NCBI RefSeq assembly: GCF_003233845.1
Contig: NZ_QKRB01000010.1
Span: 124,001 to 188,000 of the forward strand
Source: Paenibacillus sambharensis
GTDB taxonomy: Bacteria; Bacillota; Bacilli; Paenibacillales; Paenibacillaceae
DNA: 64,000 bases
Direction of reading: 5' to 3'
The position numbers were made by a program, and so were the translations under genes. Below are positions 26,114 to 35,034 of this stretch, piece after piece; positions within the stretch are counted from its first letter, which is position 1, and every line of letters begins with the position of its first letter. The notes under the pieces were generated by a model that saw only the letters and a program-made list of their open reading frames with translations, was not told where the DNA came from and made no database searches.

Positions 26114-26163
26114 CAGCCCCAAGGACCCCCACAACTACTTCTGCTGAATTTGATTATCCCTTC

Positions 26164-26345
26164 TAACGAAACTGTCAATCGCTATTTACCGCAAAATGGC
26201 CCCGTACATTTTGTAATGAAACTGAGCAACGCTATTGACTTGATAATCAAGTGAATGTAGCAAAAAACGCTAAATAAGACTGCTGAGATTCGTTACAATG
26301 GCGGACACTTGAAATTTGCAGGTTTAGCGTGTGTGATTTTCGTTA
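26164..26345. repeat. Palindromic intergenic repeat cluster (TAACGAAACTG units)
   Basis: A unit starting TAACGAAACTGTCAATCGCT at 26164 recurs as TAATGAAACTGAGCAACGCT at 26214, in inverted form at 26272-26297 and, partly, inverted at 26331-26345. The arms 26212-26236 and 26272-26297 can fold into a stem of about 25 pairs with several mismatches around a 35-base loop. It resembles degenerate intergenic repeats I associate with Paenibacillus genomes, from memory only. Confidence 0.6.
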
Positions 26346-26364
26346 AAGGTGCAGCGTGAGGTTA

Positions 26365-26430
26365 GAAGCGGAAAGACGGCATAGAGGAAGCGGGAAAACG
26401 GCGTCGATGAAGCAGAAAAACAGTGTCGAC
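26365..26430. repeat. 22-base degenerate tandem repeat, three exact-phase copies
   Basis: Copies at 26365-26386, 26387-26408 and 26409-26430 each start GAAGC and share about 17 of 22 positions with the neighbour (core GAAAAACGGCGTCGA-like). They have no spacers, so this is not a CRISPR. Confidence 0.7.
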
Positions 26431-26733
26431 TTAGGCCCGCTCTGAAATGTCCGGAACGAAACTATCATGGTGGAATGGTGGAATAATGGCTCCATGTAAA
26501 AGGATGTGCTGCTCTTACAGGTTGGCTGCAGGTACGACAGCGTACCTCCGCAGTAGAGGAATATGTAATTTCAGCAGCATCGCCTTTGTGAAAACCGTCA
26601 CATACAGAAGGGGTGATAGTCTGTAAATTAAAGGTAAATAAAGACTTTCAAACGAAATCGGAATATCGGCTGGTGGTTATCCCGTATAATCAAACCGCTA
26701 ACCGTACGATTCCTATACCAAGGAGGGCTTCCT

Positions 26734-27894
26734 ATGTTGTCTGTAAGACGAATCTATTGGCCGGCCATCAACCTGATCGGGCCGGGATGCGTGAAGGAAA
26801 TTGGTGCGGAAATTGCCAAGCTCGGTCTGAAGAAGGCGCTGCTCGTTAGTGACGATATGCTGCTGAAGCACGGCGTTGTCGGTAAGGTGACGGATGTGCT
26901 GGATGCGAGTGGCGTTGCCTATCAGGTGTTCACGGACGTGAAGCCAAATCCGACCATGCAGAATGTGAACGACGGACTGGCGGCATTCCGGGAGGGTGGC
27001 TGTGATTTTATCATTTCGGTAGGCGGAGGCTCACCGCAGGATGCTGCCAAGGCGGTCGGGCTGCTGCATACCAATGGCGGCAATATTGCTGATTACGAAG
27101 GCATCAACAAGTCCGTGCATAAGTCAGTCCCTATTATTGCGATCAATACGACGGCAGGTACGGCTTCCGAGGTCACCATAAACTATGTGATTACGGATGA
27201 GATCCGCAAAATCAAGATGGTCATGGTGGACCCGAATTCTCTGGCCGTTATCGCGGTCAATGATCCGGAGCTCATGGTCAGCAAGCCGGCTTCACTGACT
27301 GCCGCTACTGGAATGGATGCCTTGACGCATGCTATTGAAGCTTATGTGACCAAGGGTGCATACGAACTGACTGACGCTCTGGCTCTTAAAGCGATTGAGT
27401 TCATCGCAGGGTCGCTGGAGACGGCGGTTAAGGACGGAGGTAACCTGGAGGCTCGCTCCGGCATGGCCTGGGGTTCTTATGTGGCCGGGCTGTCCTTCTC
27501 CAACGCCGGACTTGGTATCGTCCACAGCATGGCGCATCAGCTTGGATCGGAATATGATGTGCCGCATGGCGTAGCCAATGCCATTCTTCTTCCTTATATT
27601 ATGGCGTTTAATCTGGATGCTGCTCCCGAGAAGTTTGCCGACATAGCCAGGGCAATGGGCAAGGACACGGCAGCAGCCGAAACGAAGGAAGCAGCCGCCA
27701 AGCTGGCATTGGAAGCCGTCCAGGAGCTGTCACGCAAGGTGGGCATCCCCGCGCTTAAGGATACGGCTTTCAGGCCAGAGGATGTTGATAAGCTGGCAGA
27801 GCAAGCGATGCGTGATGTCTGCACAGGCGGCAACCCGAAGGATGTAACGCTGGAAGATCTCAAATCATTGTATATGCAGGCTTACCAGGGGTAA
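26734..27894 (+). CDS. Iron-containing alcohol dehydrogenase
   Basis: Cytosolic NAD(P)-dependent alcohol dehydrogenase of group III, 386 residues, the family length. The nucleotide loop is ISVGGGSPQDAAKA (residues 94-107), and NTTAGTASEVT follows. The metal ligands are D195, H199 (GMDALTHAIEAY), H264 (GIVHSMAHQLG) and H278 (DVPHGVANAI), the spacing found in E. coli FucO. Ethanol, butanol or short-chain aldehyde reduction is likely; methanol and threonine dehydrogenases are alternatives. ATG preceded by AAGGAGGGCTTCCT. It is a single gene after a long non-coding region. Confidence 0.94.
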   Translation: MLSVRRIYWPAINLIGPGCVKEIGAEIAKLGLKKALLVSDDMLLKHGVVGKVTDVLDASGVAYQVFTDVKPNPTMQNVNDGLAAFREGGCDFIISVGGGSPQDAAKAVGLLHTNGGNIADYEGINKSVHKSVPIIAINTTAGTASEVTINYVITDEIRKIKMVMVDPNSLAVIAVNDPELMVSKPASLTAATGMDALTHAIEAYVTKGAYELTDALALKAIEFIAGSLETAVKDGGNLEARSGMAWGSYVAGLSFSNAGLGIVHSMAHQLGSEYDVPHGVANAILLPYIMAFNLDAAPEKFADIARAMGKDTAAAETKEAAAKLALEAVQELSRKVGIPALKDTAFRPEDVDKLAEQAMRDVCTGGNPKDVTLEDLKSLYMQAYQG

Positions 27895-28028
27895 TCCAGA
27901 CCGGTACAGCTGTGCTGCATGCTGGCTGACGACAGCTGCTAAACCGCAAGGCATGGATGGAGCTTGAGGGGAAACGGGCACAGTAAGGAAGCGTTACCTA
28001 CTCTATCCATGGAAGGCGGTGATTGCAG

Positions 28029-28310
28029 GTGGCGAGAAGAAGCAGGCGCAAGCTGCTGGTTGACGGTTCGCGGAGCGGTGTGGACCAGTTCAAGGCGAGG
28101 GTGATGCAGCAGCAGGGCTACAACGTTAACCCGGAGCGGCCGAATGAGGTCAAGTACGAGGTGGCGAGGGAGCTTGGCGTGCCGCTGCAGCAGGGCGACA
28201 ATGGGCATCTCACGACCGAGATGGCTGGACATGTCGGCGGCCGGATCGGCGGCTCAATGGTCCGTGAAATGATCCGCATGGCACAGGAGCAGCTGTCGAG
28301 ACAGCCTTAG
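28029..28310 (+). CDS. Small acid-soluble spore protein, alpha/beta type
   Basis: Protein of 93 residues that coats and protects DNA in the spore and is degraded on germination. The family signature is present: KYEVARELGVPL, then GHLTTEMAGHVGGRIGG and SMVREMIRMAQEQL. It is longer at the N-terminus than classic members (a basic RRSRRKLLVDGS stretch), as in several Paenibacillus forms. GTG 28029 is chosen because AAGGCGGTGA ends six bases upstream; a TTG at 28023 is too close. Forespore (sigma-G) control is expected from the family; I could not find a convincing sigma-G promoter. Confidence 0.93.
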   Translation: MARRSRRKLLVDGSRSGVDQFKARVMQQQGYNVNPERPNEVKYEVARELGVPLQQGDNGHLTTEMAGHVGGRIGGSMVREMIRMAQEQLSRQP

Positions 28311-28350
28311 TAGAGCTGCGGGCTGGAATGGGCGAGAGGTGTTAGAAGCA

Positions 28351-28400
28351 AAGCGGGATGGCTTGGGTATGTACGATATCCGGGCCGTCCCGCTTATTTG
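28351..28400 (+). terminator. Terminator of the SASP gene
   Basis: AAGCGGGATGG at 28351-28361 pairs with CCGTCCCGCTT at 28385-28395 (one G-T pair), followed by ATTTG. Confidence 0.7.
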
Positions 28401-28551
28401 TCGTACAGCCTGGAAGCAGGCACCGACCTGATGGAACATCTTGTTCAACTTCTGAAGAAAGCAACCGTCATATCTTGAATTTCACGCATTGTAAGGGCTG
28501 CCATATTGGCTTCATAATGGGACTATAAACCAATAGGGGGGCAATCTTAAG

Positions 28552-29901
28552 ATGAAATGGTCAAACATCTTCAAGTTCGCTTTAACGGGCACACTGGCAC
28601 TCAGCCTGGCTGCTTGCGGCGGCGGCAACGGCAACACGCCTAACAACAGTCAGGGCACGAAAGAGCCAGGGGTTGAAGGCACCGCCAACACACCGGAGAA
28701 ACCAAAGGACGTCACGATTACCTTCCAGAACATATTCCCGGACCCGACAGATCCGAAGCACATCATGATGAAGACGATTGTCGCCAACTATGAAGCGGAG
28801 AATCCGCATGTCAAGATTGAACTCGATTCGCTGAATACCGATCAGCAGAAGCTGAAGCTGAAGACACAGGCTGCTTCAAAGGAAGTGCCGGACATCACGG
28901 TCGTTAATCCGTCCGCTCAGATGAAGCCGTTCGTTGATGCGGGATTATTTGCTCCGCTGAATGACATGGTCGAGGAGAATGGGCTGAAGGATACCTTCCA
29001 GGAAGGCATCCTGGAATGGTACACGTTTGACGGCAACCTTTATGCGCTTCCAGACGGCAATAACATTGGCCTGGTTTACTACAACAAGGAGCTGTTCGAG
29101 CAGGGCGGCGTAGAAGTGCCGACAACCTTCGAGGAGATGGTTGAGGTTGTCAAGACGCTTAAGTCAAAGGGCATCCAGCCAATGGCGATCGGCGAGAAGG
29201 ATACATGGACGGGTTCGTTCCTGTTCATGAACGTGCTGCTCCGTACGAATGGCGGACCAGGCTTCCTGCAGGATGTCATGGATGGCAAGAAGACATTCGA
29301 GGACCCGGCTTTCCTTGAGGCGGTTGACAGTCTCCAGAATCTGATCCAGGCTGGTGCGTTCCAGGAGGGTGCGACTTCATTTGATTACAATGCGGGCGGC
29401 AACCTGTTCAACACAGGCAAGGCGGCGATGTACTACATGGGCAGCTGGGCGACTGGCGGCATTGAGACATCCTCTGTAAACGGCAAGATTGGCGTGTTCA
29501 AGTTCCCTACGGTCAACGGCAAAGGCGATCCGAACGAGTTCATGCTGGCACCGGGCAGTGCATTTGCCATCTCAGCGAACAGCGACCACCTGGAGGAGAC
29601 GAAGAAGTTCCTGAATTACTTTATGCTGAATTTCCCGCAGGAGGCCTTCAAAGTTAAAGGTGCGGTAGGCATTGCCCAAAAGGTCGATGGCGACTTCAAG
29701 GCGGCCGGCTACTCCGACATGGCGATGGACGTACTGGCGATGTTCAAGGATGTGAAGGGCGGCGATCTCGCCTTTGACAACACGATGAACCCTGGTACAA
29801 CTCAGGTCCACTTGACGAGCATTCAGAATCTGTTTGTACAGAAGAAGGATGCGGCGGATGTGGCTAAGGAGCATCAGACGGCCTACGAGAGCAATAAATA
29901 G
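28552..29901 (+). CDS. Sugar ABC transporter substrate-binding lipoprotein
   Basis: Family 1 extracellular solute-binding protein of 449 residues. A lipoprotein signal (KFALTGTLALSLAAC, cysteine near residue 21) is followed by a Gly/Asn-rich linker and a two-lobed binding domain with YALPDGNNIGLVYYNKELFE and GKAAMYYMGSWATGG, typical of oligosaccharide binders. ATG preceded by AATAGGGGGGCAATCTTAAG. It heads an importer set: two permeases, then a YesM-type kinase and YesN-type regulator. No ATPase is encoded here; a shared MsmX-type ATPase elsewhere is the usual solution. The exact sugar is not readable. Confidence 0.94.
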   Translation: MKWSNIFKFALTGTLALSLAACGGGNGNTPNNSQGTKEPGVEGTANTPEKPKDVTITFQNIFPDPTDPKHIMMKTIVANYEAENPHVKIELDSLNTDQQKLKLKTQAASKEVPDITVVNPSAQMKPFVDAGLFAPLNDMVEENGLKDTFQEGILEWYTFDGNLYALPDGNNIGLVYYNKELFEQGGVEVPTTFEEMVEVVKTLKSKGIQPMAIGEKDTWTGSFLFMNVLLRTNGGPGFLQDVMDGKKTFEDPAFLEAVDSLQNLIQAGAFQEGATSFDYNAGGNLFNTGKAAMYYMGSWATGGIETSSVNGKIGVFKFPTVNGKGDPNEFMLAPGSAFAISANSDHLEETKKFLNYFMLNFPQEAFKVKGAVGIAQKVDGDFKAAGYSDMAMDVLAMFKDVKGGDLAFDNTMNPGTTQVHLTSIQNLFVQKKDAADVAKEHQTAYESNK

Positions 29902-29914
29902 TTAATCACAACCA

Positions 29915-29963
29915 ACGCGAAACGGTTATCGCCGGCTGCTGGCCGGGGAGGGCCGTTTCGCGT
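29915..29963 (+). promoter_or_regulatory. Intercistronic stem-loop between binding protein and permease
   Basis: ACGCGAAACGG at 29915-29925 is fully complementary to CCGTTTCGCGT at 29953-29963, with an inner GCCGGC/GGCCGG extension, and no T-run. Such stems commonly stabilise the binding-protein mRNA or dampen read-through so that more binding protein than permease is made. Confidence 0.7.
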
Positions 29964-30029
29964 CCTATAGACATGTCCACTCACGCCTTCTCATGTTGGG
30001 AAGGGTGCCAAACGAGGAGGCGAATCACG

Positions 30030-30920
30030 ATGAATGTACTGCGCGTATCCAAGCTGACGATTACGGCGTTCGTCCTGCCGTGTCTGCTGCTGTACACCTG
30101 CATTGTCTTTATTCCGATTATGGTTTCGCTCTACAGCGGTTTGCTGGATTGGAACGGAATTGGTGAATCCAAGTTTATCGGGCTGCAAAATTTTATTAAC
30201 CTGTTGACGAACGATCCTGTGTTCTGGCCTTCCGTCCGCAGAACGCTGATGTTTGCTGTGTTCTCCATGGCGGAGATTCCGGTAGCGCTGTTCGTGGCGA
30301 TCCTGCTCAACCGGTTCGTGAAGAAACCGAATTTTCTGGTATCGAGCTATTTTCTCCCCGTTATCCTATCGGTTGTTATCATTGGCCAGCTGTGGAAAAC
30401 GATCTACAATCCGGCCTCCATGGGCGGCATGCTGAACCAGCTGCTTGATATGGTGGGTCTTGAGAGCCTCACCCGTTCCTGGCTGACAGATCCGAGTGTG
30501 GCGATGTACTCCCTGTATTTCGTTGCCTTATGGCAGTATCTCGGCTATCATACGCTGATTCAATTCACCGGCATTCAGAATATCCCGGCAGATATCTATG
30601 AGGCAGCCCGGATTGACGGTGCGGAAGGCTTGAAGGCTGACTGGCACATCACGCTGCCCATGAATATTCCGATTATCAAAATATCGATCGTGCTCGCTTT
30701 CATCGGTTCGCTGCAGGCCTTCGATATGGTCATGGTTATGACCGGAGGCGGTCCGGCTCACGCAACAGACGTGATCTCGACCCATATGTATAATATGTCA
30801 TTCCTGTCTATGAAATATGGCTATGGCAGTGCAATCGCTGCGTTCCTCGTTGTGATCTGCCTGTGTGCGACTGTTATTATCAACTTCCTGTTCAATCGTC
30901 TTGAACGCAAATATTCGTAA
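30030..30920 (+). CDS. Sugar ABC transporter permease (MalF/UgpA type)
   Basis: Inner-membrane permease of 296 residues with about six helices, beginning FVLPCLLLYTCIVFIPIMVSL. The conserved EAA loop reads IYEAARIDGAEGLKADWHITLP, the site that docks the ATPase. The start at 30030 follows AACGAGGAGGCGAATCACG; the longer frame from 29973 lacks a ribosome site. It pairs with the next gene, 16 bases downstream. Confidence 0.93.
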   Translation: MNVLRVSKLTITAFVLPCLLLYTCIVFIPIMVSLYSGLLDWNGIGESKFIGLQNFINLLTNDPVFWPSVRRTLMFAVFSMAEIPVALFVAILLNRFVKKPNFLVSSYFLPVILSVVIIGQLWKTIYNPASMGGMLNQLLDMVGLESLTRSWLTDPSVAMYSLYFVALWQYLGYHTLIQFTGIQNIPADIYEAARIDGAEGLKADWHITLPMNIPIIKISIVLAFIGSLQAFDMVMVMTGGGPAHATDVISTHMYNMSFLSMKYGYGSAIAAFLVVICLCATVIINFLFNRLERKYS

Positions 30921-30936
30921 GAAGGAGGGATACGAC

Positions 30937-31824
30937 ATGAATGCAGTAACAACCCGTGTGGCACCGGTTAAGCCGGCTGCAGCTGAGAAAAGCGCCAGGC
31001 GGTTCTCGATCGTCAGGCTGCTTGTCTATGTGCTGCTCGGCATCTTGTTTGTGACGCAGCTCTATCCGCTCCTGTGGCTTGCGCTGTACTCACTGAAGAA
31101 CAATGAGGAGATTCTATCGGGCAATTTCTTCGCGCTGCCTGCTTCCCCCCAGTGGCAAAACTTCACCGATGCCATTGAATCCGGCAATTACTTCCGGTAT
31201 CTGCTCAACAGCTTCTTCGTCACCTCGATCACTATGGTAGGCGTGCTGCTGCTGGCATCACTGGCGTCCTTCGCGATCAGCCGCTTCCGCTGGCGCTACG
31301 GGCAGGTCGTGCTGCTCGTCTTCCTGGTCGGCATGATGATCCCGATGCAGGCCACGCTGCTGCCGCTGATGATTATTTTCAAGAACATGGGTATTCTGAA
31401 CACCCATTTATCCATTATTTTGCCGTACATTGCGTTCCAGACCCCAATCTCTGTATTTATTCTCAGCGGCTTCATGAAGGCGATCCCGCACGAGATTGAA
31501 GAGTCTGCTGTTGTAGATGGGGCGAGCATCTTCCGGATATTCCGAAGCATTATTCTGCCGATATCGATTCCGCCGATGATGACCGTCTGTATCCTGACAT
31601 TCATTAACATCTGGAACGAATATATCATGGCAGCGACGTTCATCTCTTCAGAGAAGCTGAAGACGCTGCCGTTCGGCGTGTACAGCTTCGTCAGCCAGTA
31701 CTCGGTCAACTACGGTGCCATCGGCGCCTTCCTGGTGCTCGGTGCACTGCCGGTCATTCTGATCTACTTCCTGCTTGCTGACAAGATTACGAAAGGCATG
31801 GTTGCCGGCGCGGTGAAGGGCTGA
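30937..31824 (+). CDS. Sugar ABC transporter permease (MalG/UgpE type)
   Basis: Second inner-membrane permease, 295 residues, about six helices. The EAA loop reads EIEESAVVDGASIFRIFRSI, and the C-terminus GMVAGAVKG is typical of MalG-like proteins. ATG preceded by AAGGAGGGATACGAC. Forms the heterodimeric channel with the preceding permease; the kinase gene follows after about 30 bases. Confidence 0.94.
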   Translation: MNAVTTRVAPVKPAAAEKSARRFSIVRLLVYVLLGILFVTQLYPLLWLALYSLKNNEEILSGNFFALPASPQWQNFTDAIESGNYFRYLLNSFFVTSITMVGVLLLASLASFAISRFRWRYGQVVLLVFLVGMMIPMQATLLPLMIIFKNMGILNTHLSIILPYIAFQTPISVFILSGFMKAIPHEIEESAVVDGASIFRIFRSIILPISIPPMMTVCILTFINIWNEYIMAATFISSEKLKTLPFGVYSFVSQYSVNYGAIGAFLVLGALPVILIYFLLADKITKGMVAGAVKG

Positions 31825-31853
31825 TAGAGCCCTCTCCCGCTCTGGAGGCGGTT

Positions 31854-33740
31854 GTGATAAGATGGGGTGGCAGGCAGCATGTGGAAAGGGGTTATACACA
31901 GGTGACACGCGGCATGCGCTCCATTCACAACCGGGTTTTCCTCTTATTCTTATCTTGTATGCTGGCACTTCTCCTCCTTGTCAGCTTCCTGTATGACCGC
32001 TATACTACCGCTATTATACATACGAAGATCAGCGAGATGGCTGAGAAAAATATTGCCCAGACAGTCGGTCTGTTCGACCTTCTGCTGGAGGGCTATGACA
32101 GCGTTACCAAGTCACTCAACAGCAACTATGAGCTGCTAAGGCTGCTGCAGGAGCGTGACCGTGAAGCTGATCCGGCGCTTAGTGTTATTAATGAGCGGAC
32201 CATTACCAATATACTCGGTGCTGTCTATTATTCACGGGATGATATTGTTGCGATCCATGTCATCACTAACGACCGTAGAATGTACAGCTACGAGAAGCGG
32301 TTCGCCGGTGTAATCGATGTGGATTACGCCTCTTCGGACTGGTACAAGAAGCTCAGCCGCTCCACAGGGGAGATGATTTGGCTGGGGCTGTTTCAAGGCT
32401 CGGTCATGAACAGCCTCCAGCAGGAGCCGGTCTTCGTGTTCGGCCGCCAGCTGTATGATCTGACGGATCAGAGGCCGATCGGTCTGATCTTCATTGAGAC
32501 GAACCCGGCTCCAATTCTGTCGGCTCTCTCGAACGTCACGATCAGTCCGAACAGCAGAGTCTACATAGTAGATGATGACAACCGGGTCATCGCCTCGACG
32601 GATGAGGAGGCAATGCCGTATAAGAACGGGAACGAAGCGCAAGCAGTCAGCCTCCCTTCATTCAGCGGCCTGCCGCGCCCGGAAGGCGGCCGTACCATTG
32701 TGGACAACCGTACTGAGCAGCTGATTGTGGCAGCGGATGCAGCCATGGCGGACTGGACGGTGTACGGCTTTACACCGAAGGCCGATGTCGCCGCGGAGGT
32801 CGTTGAATCCCGCCGGTATCTGCTGCTTGTTGTACTGGCGCTGGTTATCCTGGCGACTGTACTGGCCTCGATTATTTCGCGGAATCTGTCCTCGCCGCTT
32901 AAGCTGCTGATCCGGGAGATGAAGCAGGTGGAGATGGGAAATTTCAGAGGCTCCGTCAATGTCAAATCCTATGATGAGATCAACAGCCTGGTATCCTCCT
33001 TCAACCGGATGGTCCACCGTATTGACGAGCTGATTGAGCGGATGACGCTCGCCTCAATCAGCGAGAAGAATGCCCAGCTGCAGGCACTGCAGTCGCAGGT
33101 TAACCCGCATTTTCTGTATAACACCCTGGATATGATCTATTGGATGCTGGATGAACGGGAGAATGACCGGCTGGGCCGGGTGATACTGGCGCTCTCCCAT
33201 ATGTTTCGCTACAGCAGCGACTGGGAGGAGGCGTCGAAGACGACGCTGGGTCAGGAGCTGGAGCAGATGCGTCATTATATGACGATCATCGAGAACCGGC
33301 TGGAGGGCCGCGTGACGACGGTCGTTGAAGTTGATGACAAGTGGCGCTGTGCAGTGCTTCCGAAGATGAGCCTGCAGCCTATCATTGAGAACGCGGTCAA
33401 GTATGGCCTTGAGCCTCTGGGCAAGCCGGGTGTGCTATGTGTCCGGGCAGAAGACTTGGGCAACGAGCTGCAGATCATTATCGAGGATAACGGCGTAGGA
33501 ATGGATGAGGCAGCGCTAGCAGTGCTGGCCGCTTCTCTGTATGAGAGGGACGGCAGCCAAGGGCAGGCCAAGCGCAGAGGAATCGGGCTGTCGAATGTAC
33601 ACAGGCGGATCGTTCTCATGTACGGCAGCAGTTATGGTCTGCAGCTGCGCAGCAAGCCCGGAGAAGGAACCAGAGTTACGATTGTTCTGCCAATTCATCA
33701 AAGGGGTGGGAATGAACATGGATATTCTTATCGTGGATGA
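31854..33740 (+). CDS. YesM-type sensor histidine kinase
   Basis: Membrane kinase of up to 628 residues: a first membrane helix (VFLLFLSCMLALLLLVSFLY), an extracellular sensor region of about 270 residues (dCache-like), a second helix (LLLVVLALVILATVLASII), HAMP, a His_kinase domain with H419 in QVNPHFLYNTLDMIYWML and a HATPase with EDNGVGMD and RRGIGLSNVHRR. GTG 31854 has GGAGGCG five bases upstream; GTG 31902 (with AAAGGGG) is an alternative that removes 16 residues. It follows the transporter genes and overlaps the regulator gene, so it likely senses the transported sugar or the loaded binding protein. Confidence 0.93.
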   Translation: MIRWGGRQHVERGYTQVTRGMRSIHNRVFLLFLSCMLALLLLVSFLYDRYTTAIIHTKISEMAEKNIAQTVGLFDLLLEGYDSVTKSLNSNYELLRLLQERDREADPALSVINERTITNILGAVYYSRDDIVAIHVITNDRRMYSYEKRFAGVIDVDYASSDWYKKLSRSTGEMIWLGLFQGSVMNSLQQEPVFVFGRQLYDLTDQRPIGLIFIETNPAPILSALSNVTISPNSRVYIVDDDNRVIASTDEEAMPYKNGNEAQAVSLPSFSGLPRPEGGRTIVDNRTEQLIVAADAAMADWTVYGFTPKADVAAEVVESRRYLLLVVLALVILATVLASIISRNLSSPLKLLIREMKQVEMGNFRGSVNVKSYDEINSLVSSFNRMVHRIDELIERMTLASISEKNAQLQALQSQVNPHFLYNTLDMIYWMLDERENDRLGRVILALSHMFRYSSDWEEASKTTLGQELEQMRHYMTIIENRLEGRVTTVVEVDDKWRCAVLPKMSLQPIIENAVKYGLEPLGKPGVLCVRAEDLGNELQIIIEDNGVGMDEAALAVLAASLYERDGSQGQAKRRGIGLSNVHRRIVLMYGSSYGLQLRSKPGEGTRVTIVLPIHQRGGNEHGYSYRG

Positions 33741-34914
33741 TGAGACAGTCATTCGTGAAGGTATTAAGCGAACACTGCAGAACCGCTTCCCGGCCTGCCG
33801 GATGCATCTGGCTTCAAGCGGCAAGGATGCGTTGGAGCTGCTCGGCCGTTACCCGGTCAGCATCGTGCTGACAGACATCCTGATGCCGGGTATGAACGGC
33901 CTTCAGCTCATTCAGGCAAGCCGGAGCAGATATCCGCATATCAAATGGGTGGTCATATCCGCCTATTCCGAATTCAGCTATGCCCAGGAGGCTGTCCGGC
34001 TTGGCGCCAAGGATTATCTGCTTAAGCCAATTGGCAAGGATGCCATCATCGACATGATCCTGAAGCTGTCCGAGGAGGTTCAGCGGGAGCAGGAGATGAC
34101 GGAGGAGGCCGAGCAGCTGCAGAATAATCGTAAATACTGGCGGGAAGCCATCTTCCAGCGATGGGCCTCCGGACTCGACATCGGACGGATTGATATGAAG
34201 CCTTTCATGGAAAGCCATCCTGTCTTCTACCTGCTGCTCGTAAGGATGGAGAGTGACAGGCCGCTAAACCTGGAGCATTTTATGGTTGAAAATGTAATGG
34301 GTGAGCTCATTGACCGCCACGGGAACGGATTCGTAGCTATTCATGACAGCTGCAGCTTATTGGGGCTGGTAACATTGCGGGAAGGAGCGAGTCTGAGCGG
34401 CTTGCTTGACGAGCTGCGAAGCCATCTGGTCCGATGCCTTAAGATTCCATTCCAGGTGATGCACTCGCCGAGGATTGAGGACTACCGGGCTGTGCCGGAT
34501 GAAGTGCGCCGCATGAGAGAATCCGCATCTGTGCAGGTCTATGAGCATCATTCCGAGGGCGGGGAAAGGGCGGTAGAGGTTGCCCAGCAGTATATGAAGA
34601 CGCATTATCAGGGTGATCTGTCGCTCGAGAAGGTGGCATCGATTGTTTATTTGAATCCGGTCTACTTCAGTCAGCTGTTCAAGCAGAAGACGGGCTCGGG
34701 CTTCAAGGAGTATGTGATTCAGCTGCGGCTGGAGCAGGCCAGGAGAATGCTCGGCAACCCGAAGCTGAAGCTGGCCGATGTCGCCAGACGTGTCGGCTAT
34801 CAGGACATCCGTCACTTCTCACAGCAGTTTCGCCGCCGCTTTGGTGCGACGCCATCGGAGTACAGGCAGTCGGGAGCATGCGGGGAGCTGGGGAAGGACT
34901 CTGCTCAGCCATGA
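33712..34914 (+). CDS. YesN-type AraC-family response regulator
   Basis: Response regulator of 400 residues: receiver with D55 (IVLTDILMPGMNG), a central linker of about 170 residues, and a C-terminal AraC domain with two helix-turn-helices (LSLEKVASIVYLNPVYFSQL, then LKLADVARRVGYQDIRHFSQ, FRRRFGATPSEYR). ATG 33712 (AAGGGGTGGGA just upstream) overlaps the kinase gene by 29 bases, so the pair is coupled. It should activate the sugar ABC genes. Confidence 0.94.
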   Translation: MNMDILIVDDETVIREGIKRTLQNRFPACRMHLASSGKDALELLGRYPVSIVLTDILMPGMNGLQLIQASRSRYPHIKWVVISAYSEFSYAQEAVRLGAKDYLLKPIGKDAIIDMILKLSEEVQREQEMTEEAEQLQNNRKYWREAIFQRWASGLDIGRIDMKPFMESHPVFYLLLVRMESDRPLNLEHFMVENVMGELIDRHGNGFVAIHDSCSLLGLVTLREGASLSGLLDELRSHLVRCLKIPFQVMHSPRIEDYRAVPDEVRRMRESASVQVYEHHSEGGERAVEVAQQYMKTHYQGDLSLEKVASIVYLNPVYFSQLFKQKTGSGFKEYVIQLRLEQARRMLGNPKLKLADVARRVGYQDIRHFSQQFRRRFGATPSEYRQSGACGELGKDSAQP

Positions 34915-34949
34915 CCCCCAGCCGTATATGCATCCCGTTTCGCAGAACA

Positions 34950-34975
34950 AGCCGCTGATCCAGTGACCAGCGGCT
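34950..34975 (+). terminator. Stem-loop after the sugar transport operon
   Basis: AGCCGCTG at 34950-34957 pairs with CAGCGGCT at 34968-34975, extended outward by CGCAGAACA against TGTTTGCG with a mismatch. The T-run is poor. Confidence 0.65.
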
Positions 34976-35034
34976 GTTTGCGCTATTGTGGCATCTATTT
35001 CCCGGATAGTATCGGATGGAGGCTTCATATCCGT

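Larger units (their letters stand above)
25869..26733. other. 865-base non-coding, repeat-rich region
   Basis: I find no credible gene. The stretch holds three repeat families described separately: a 15-base tandem repeat (26054-26113), a palindromic TAACGAAACTG-type repeat (26164-26345, with a further copy at 26456-26468) and a 22-base degenerate tandem repeat (26365-26430). The last 150 bases should hold the promoter of the alcohol dehydrogenase gene. Confidence 0.6.

Noticed and set aside
25926-26147. Open frame reading TSLTA repeats through the 15-base tandem repeat
   Set aside because: TTG start, no ribosome site, and the repeated peptide follows simply from the DNA repeat.
26365-26430. 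22-base repeats considered as a CRISPR remnant
   Set aside because: Copies are contiguous with no spacers, are degenerate, and no cas gene is present.
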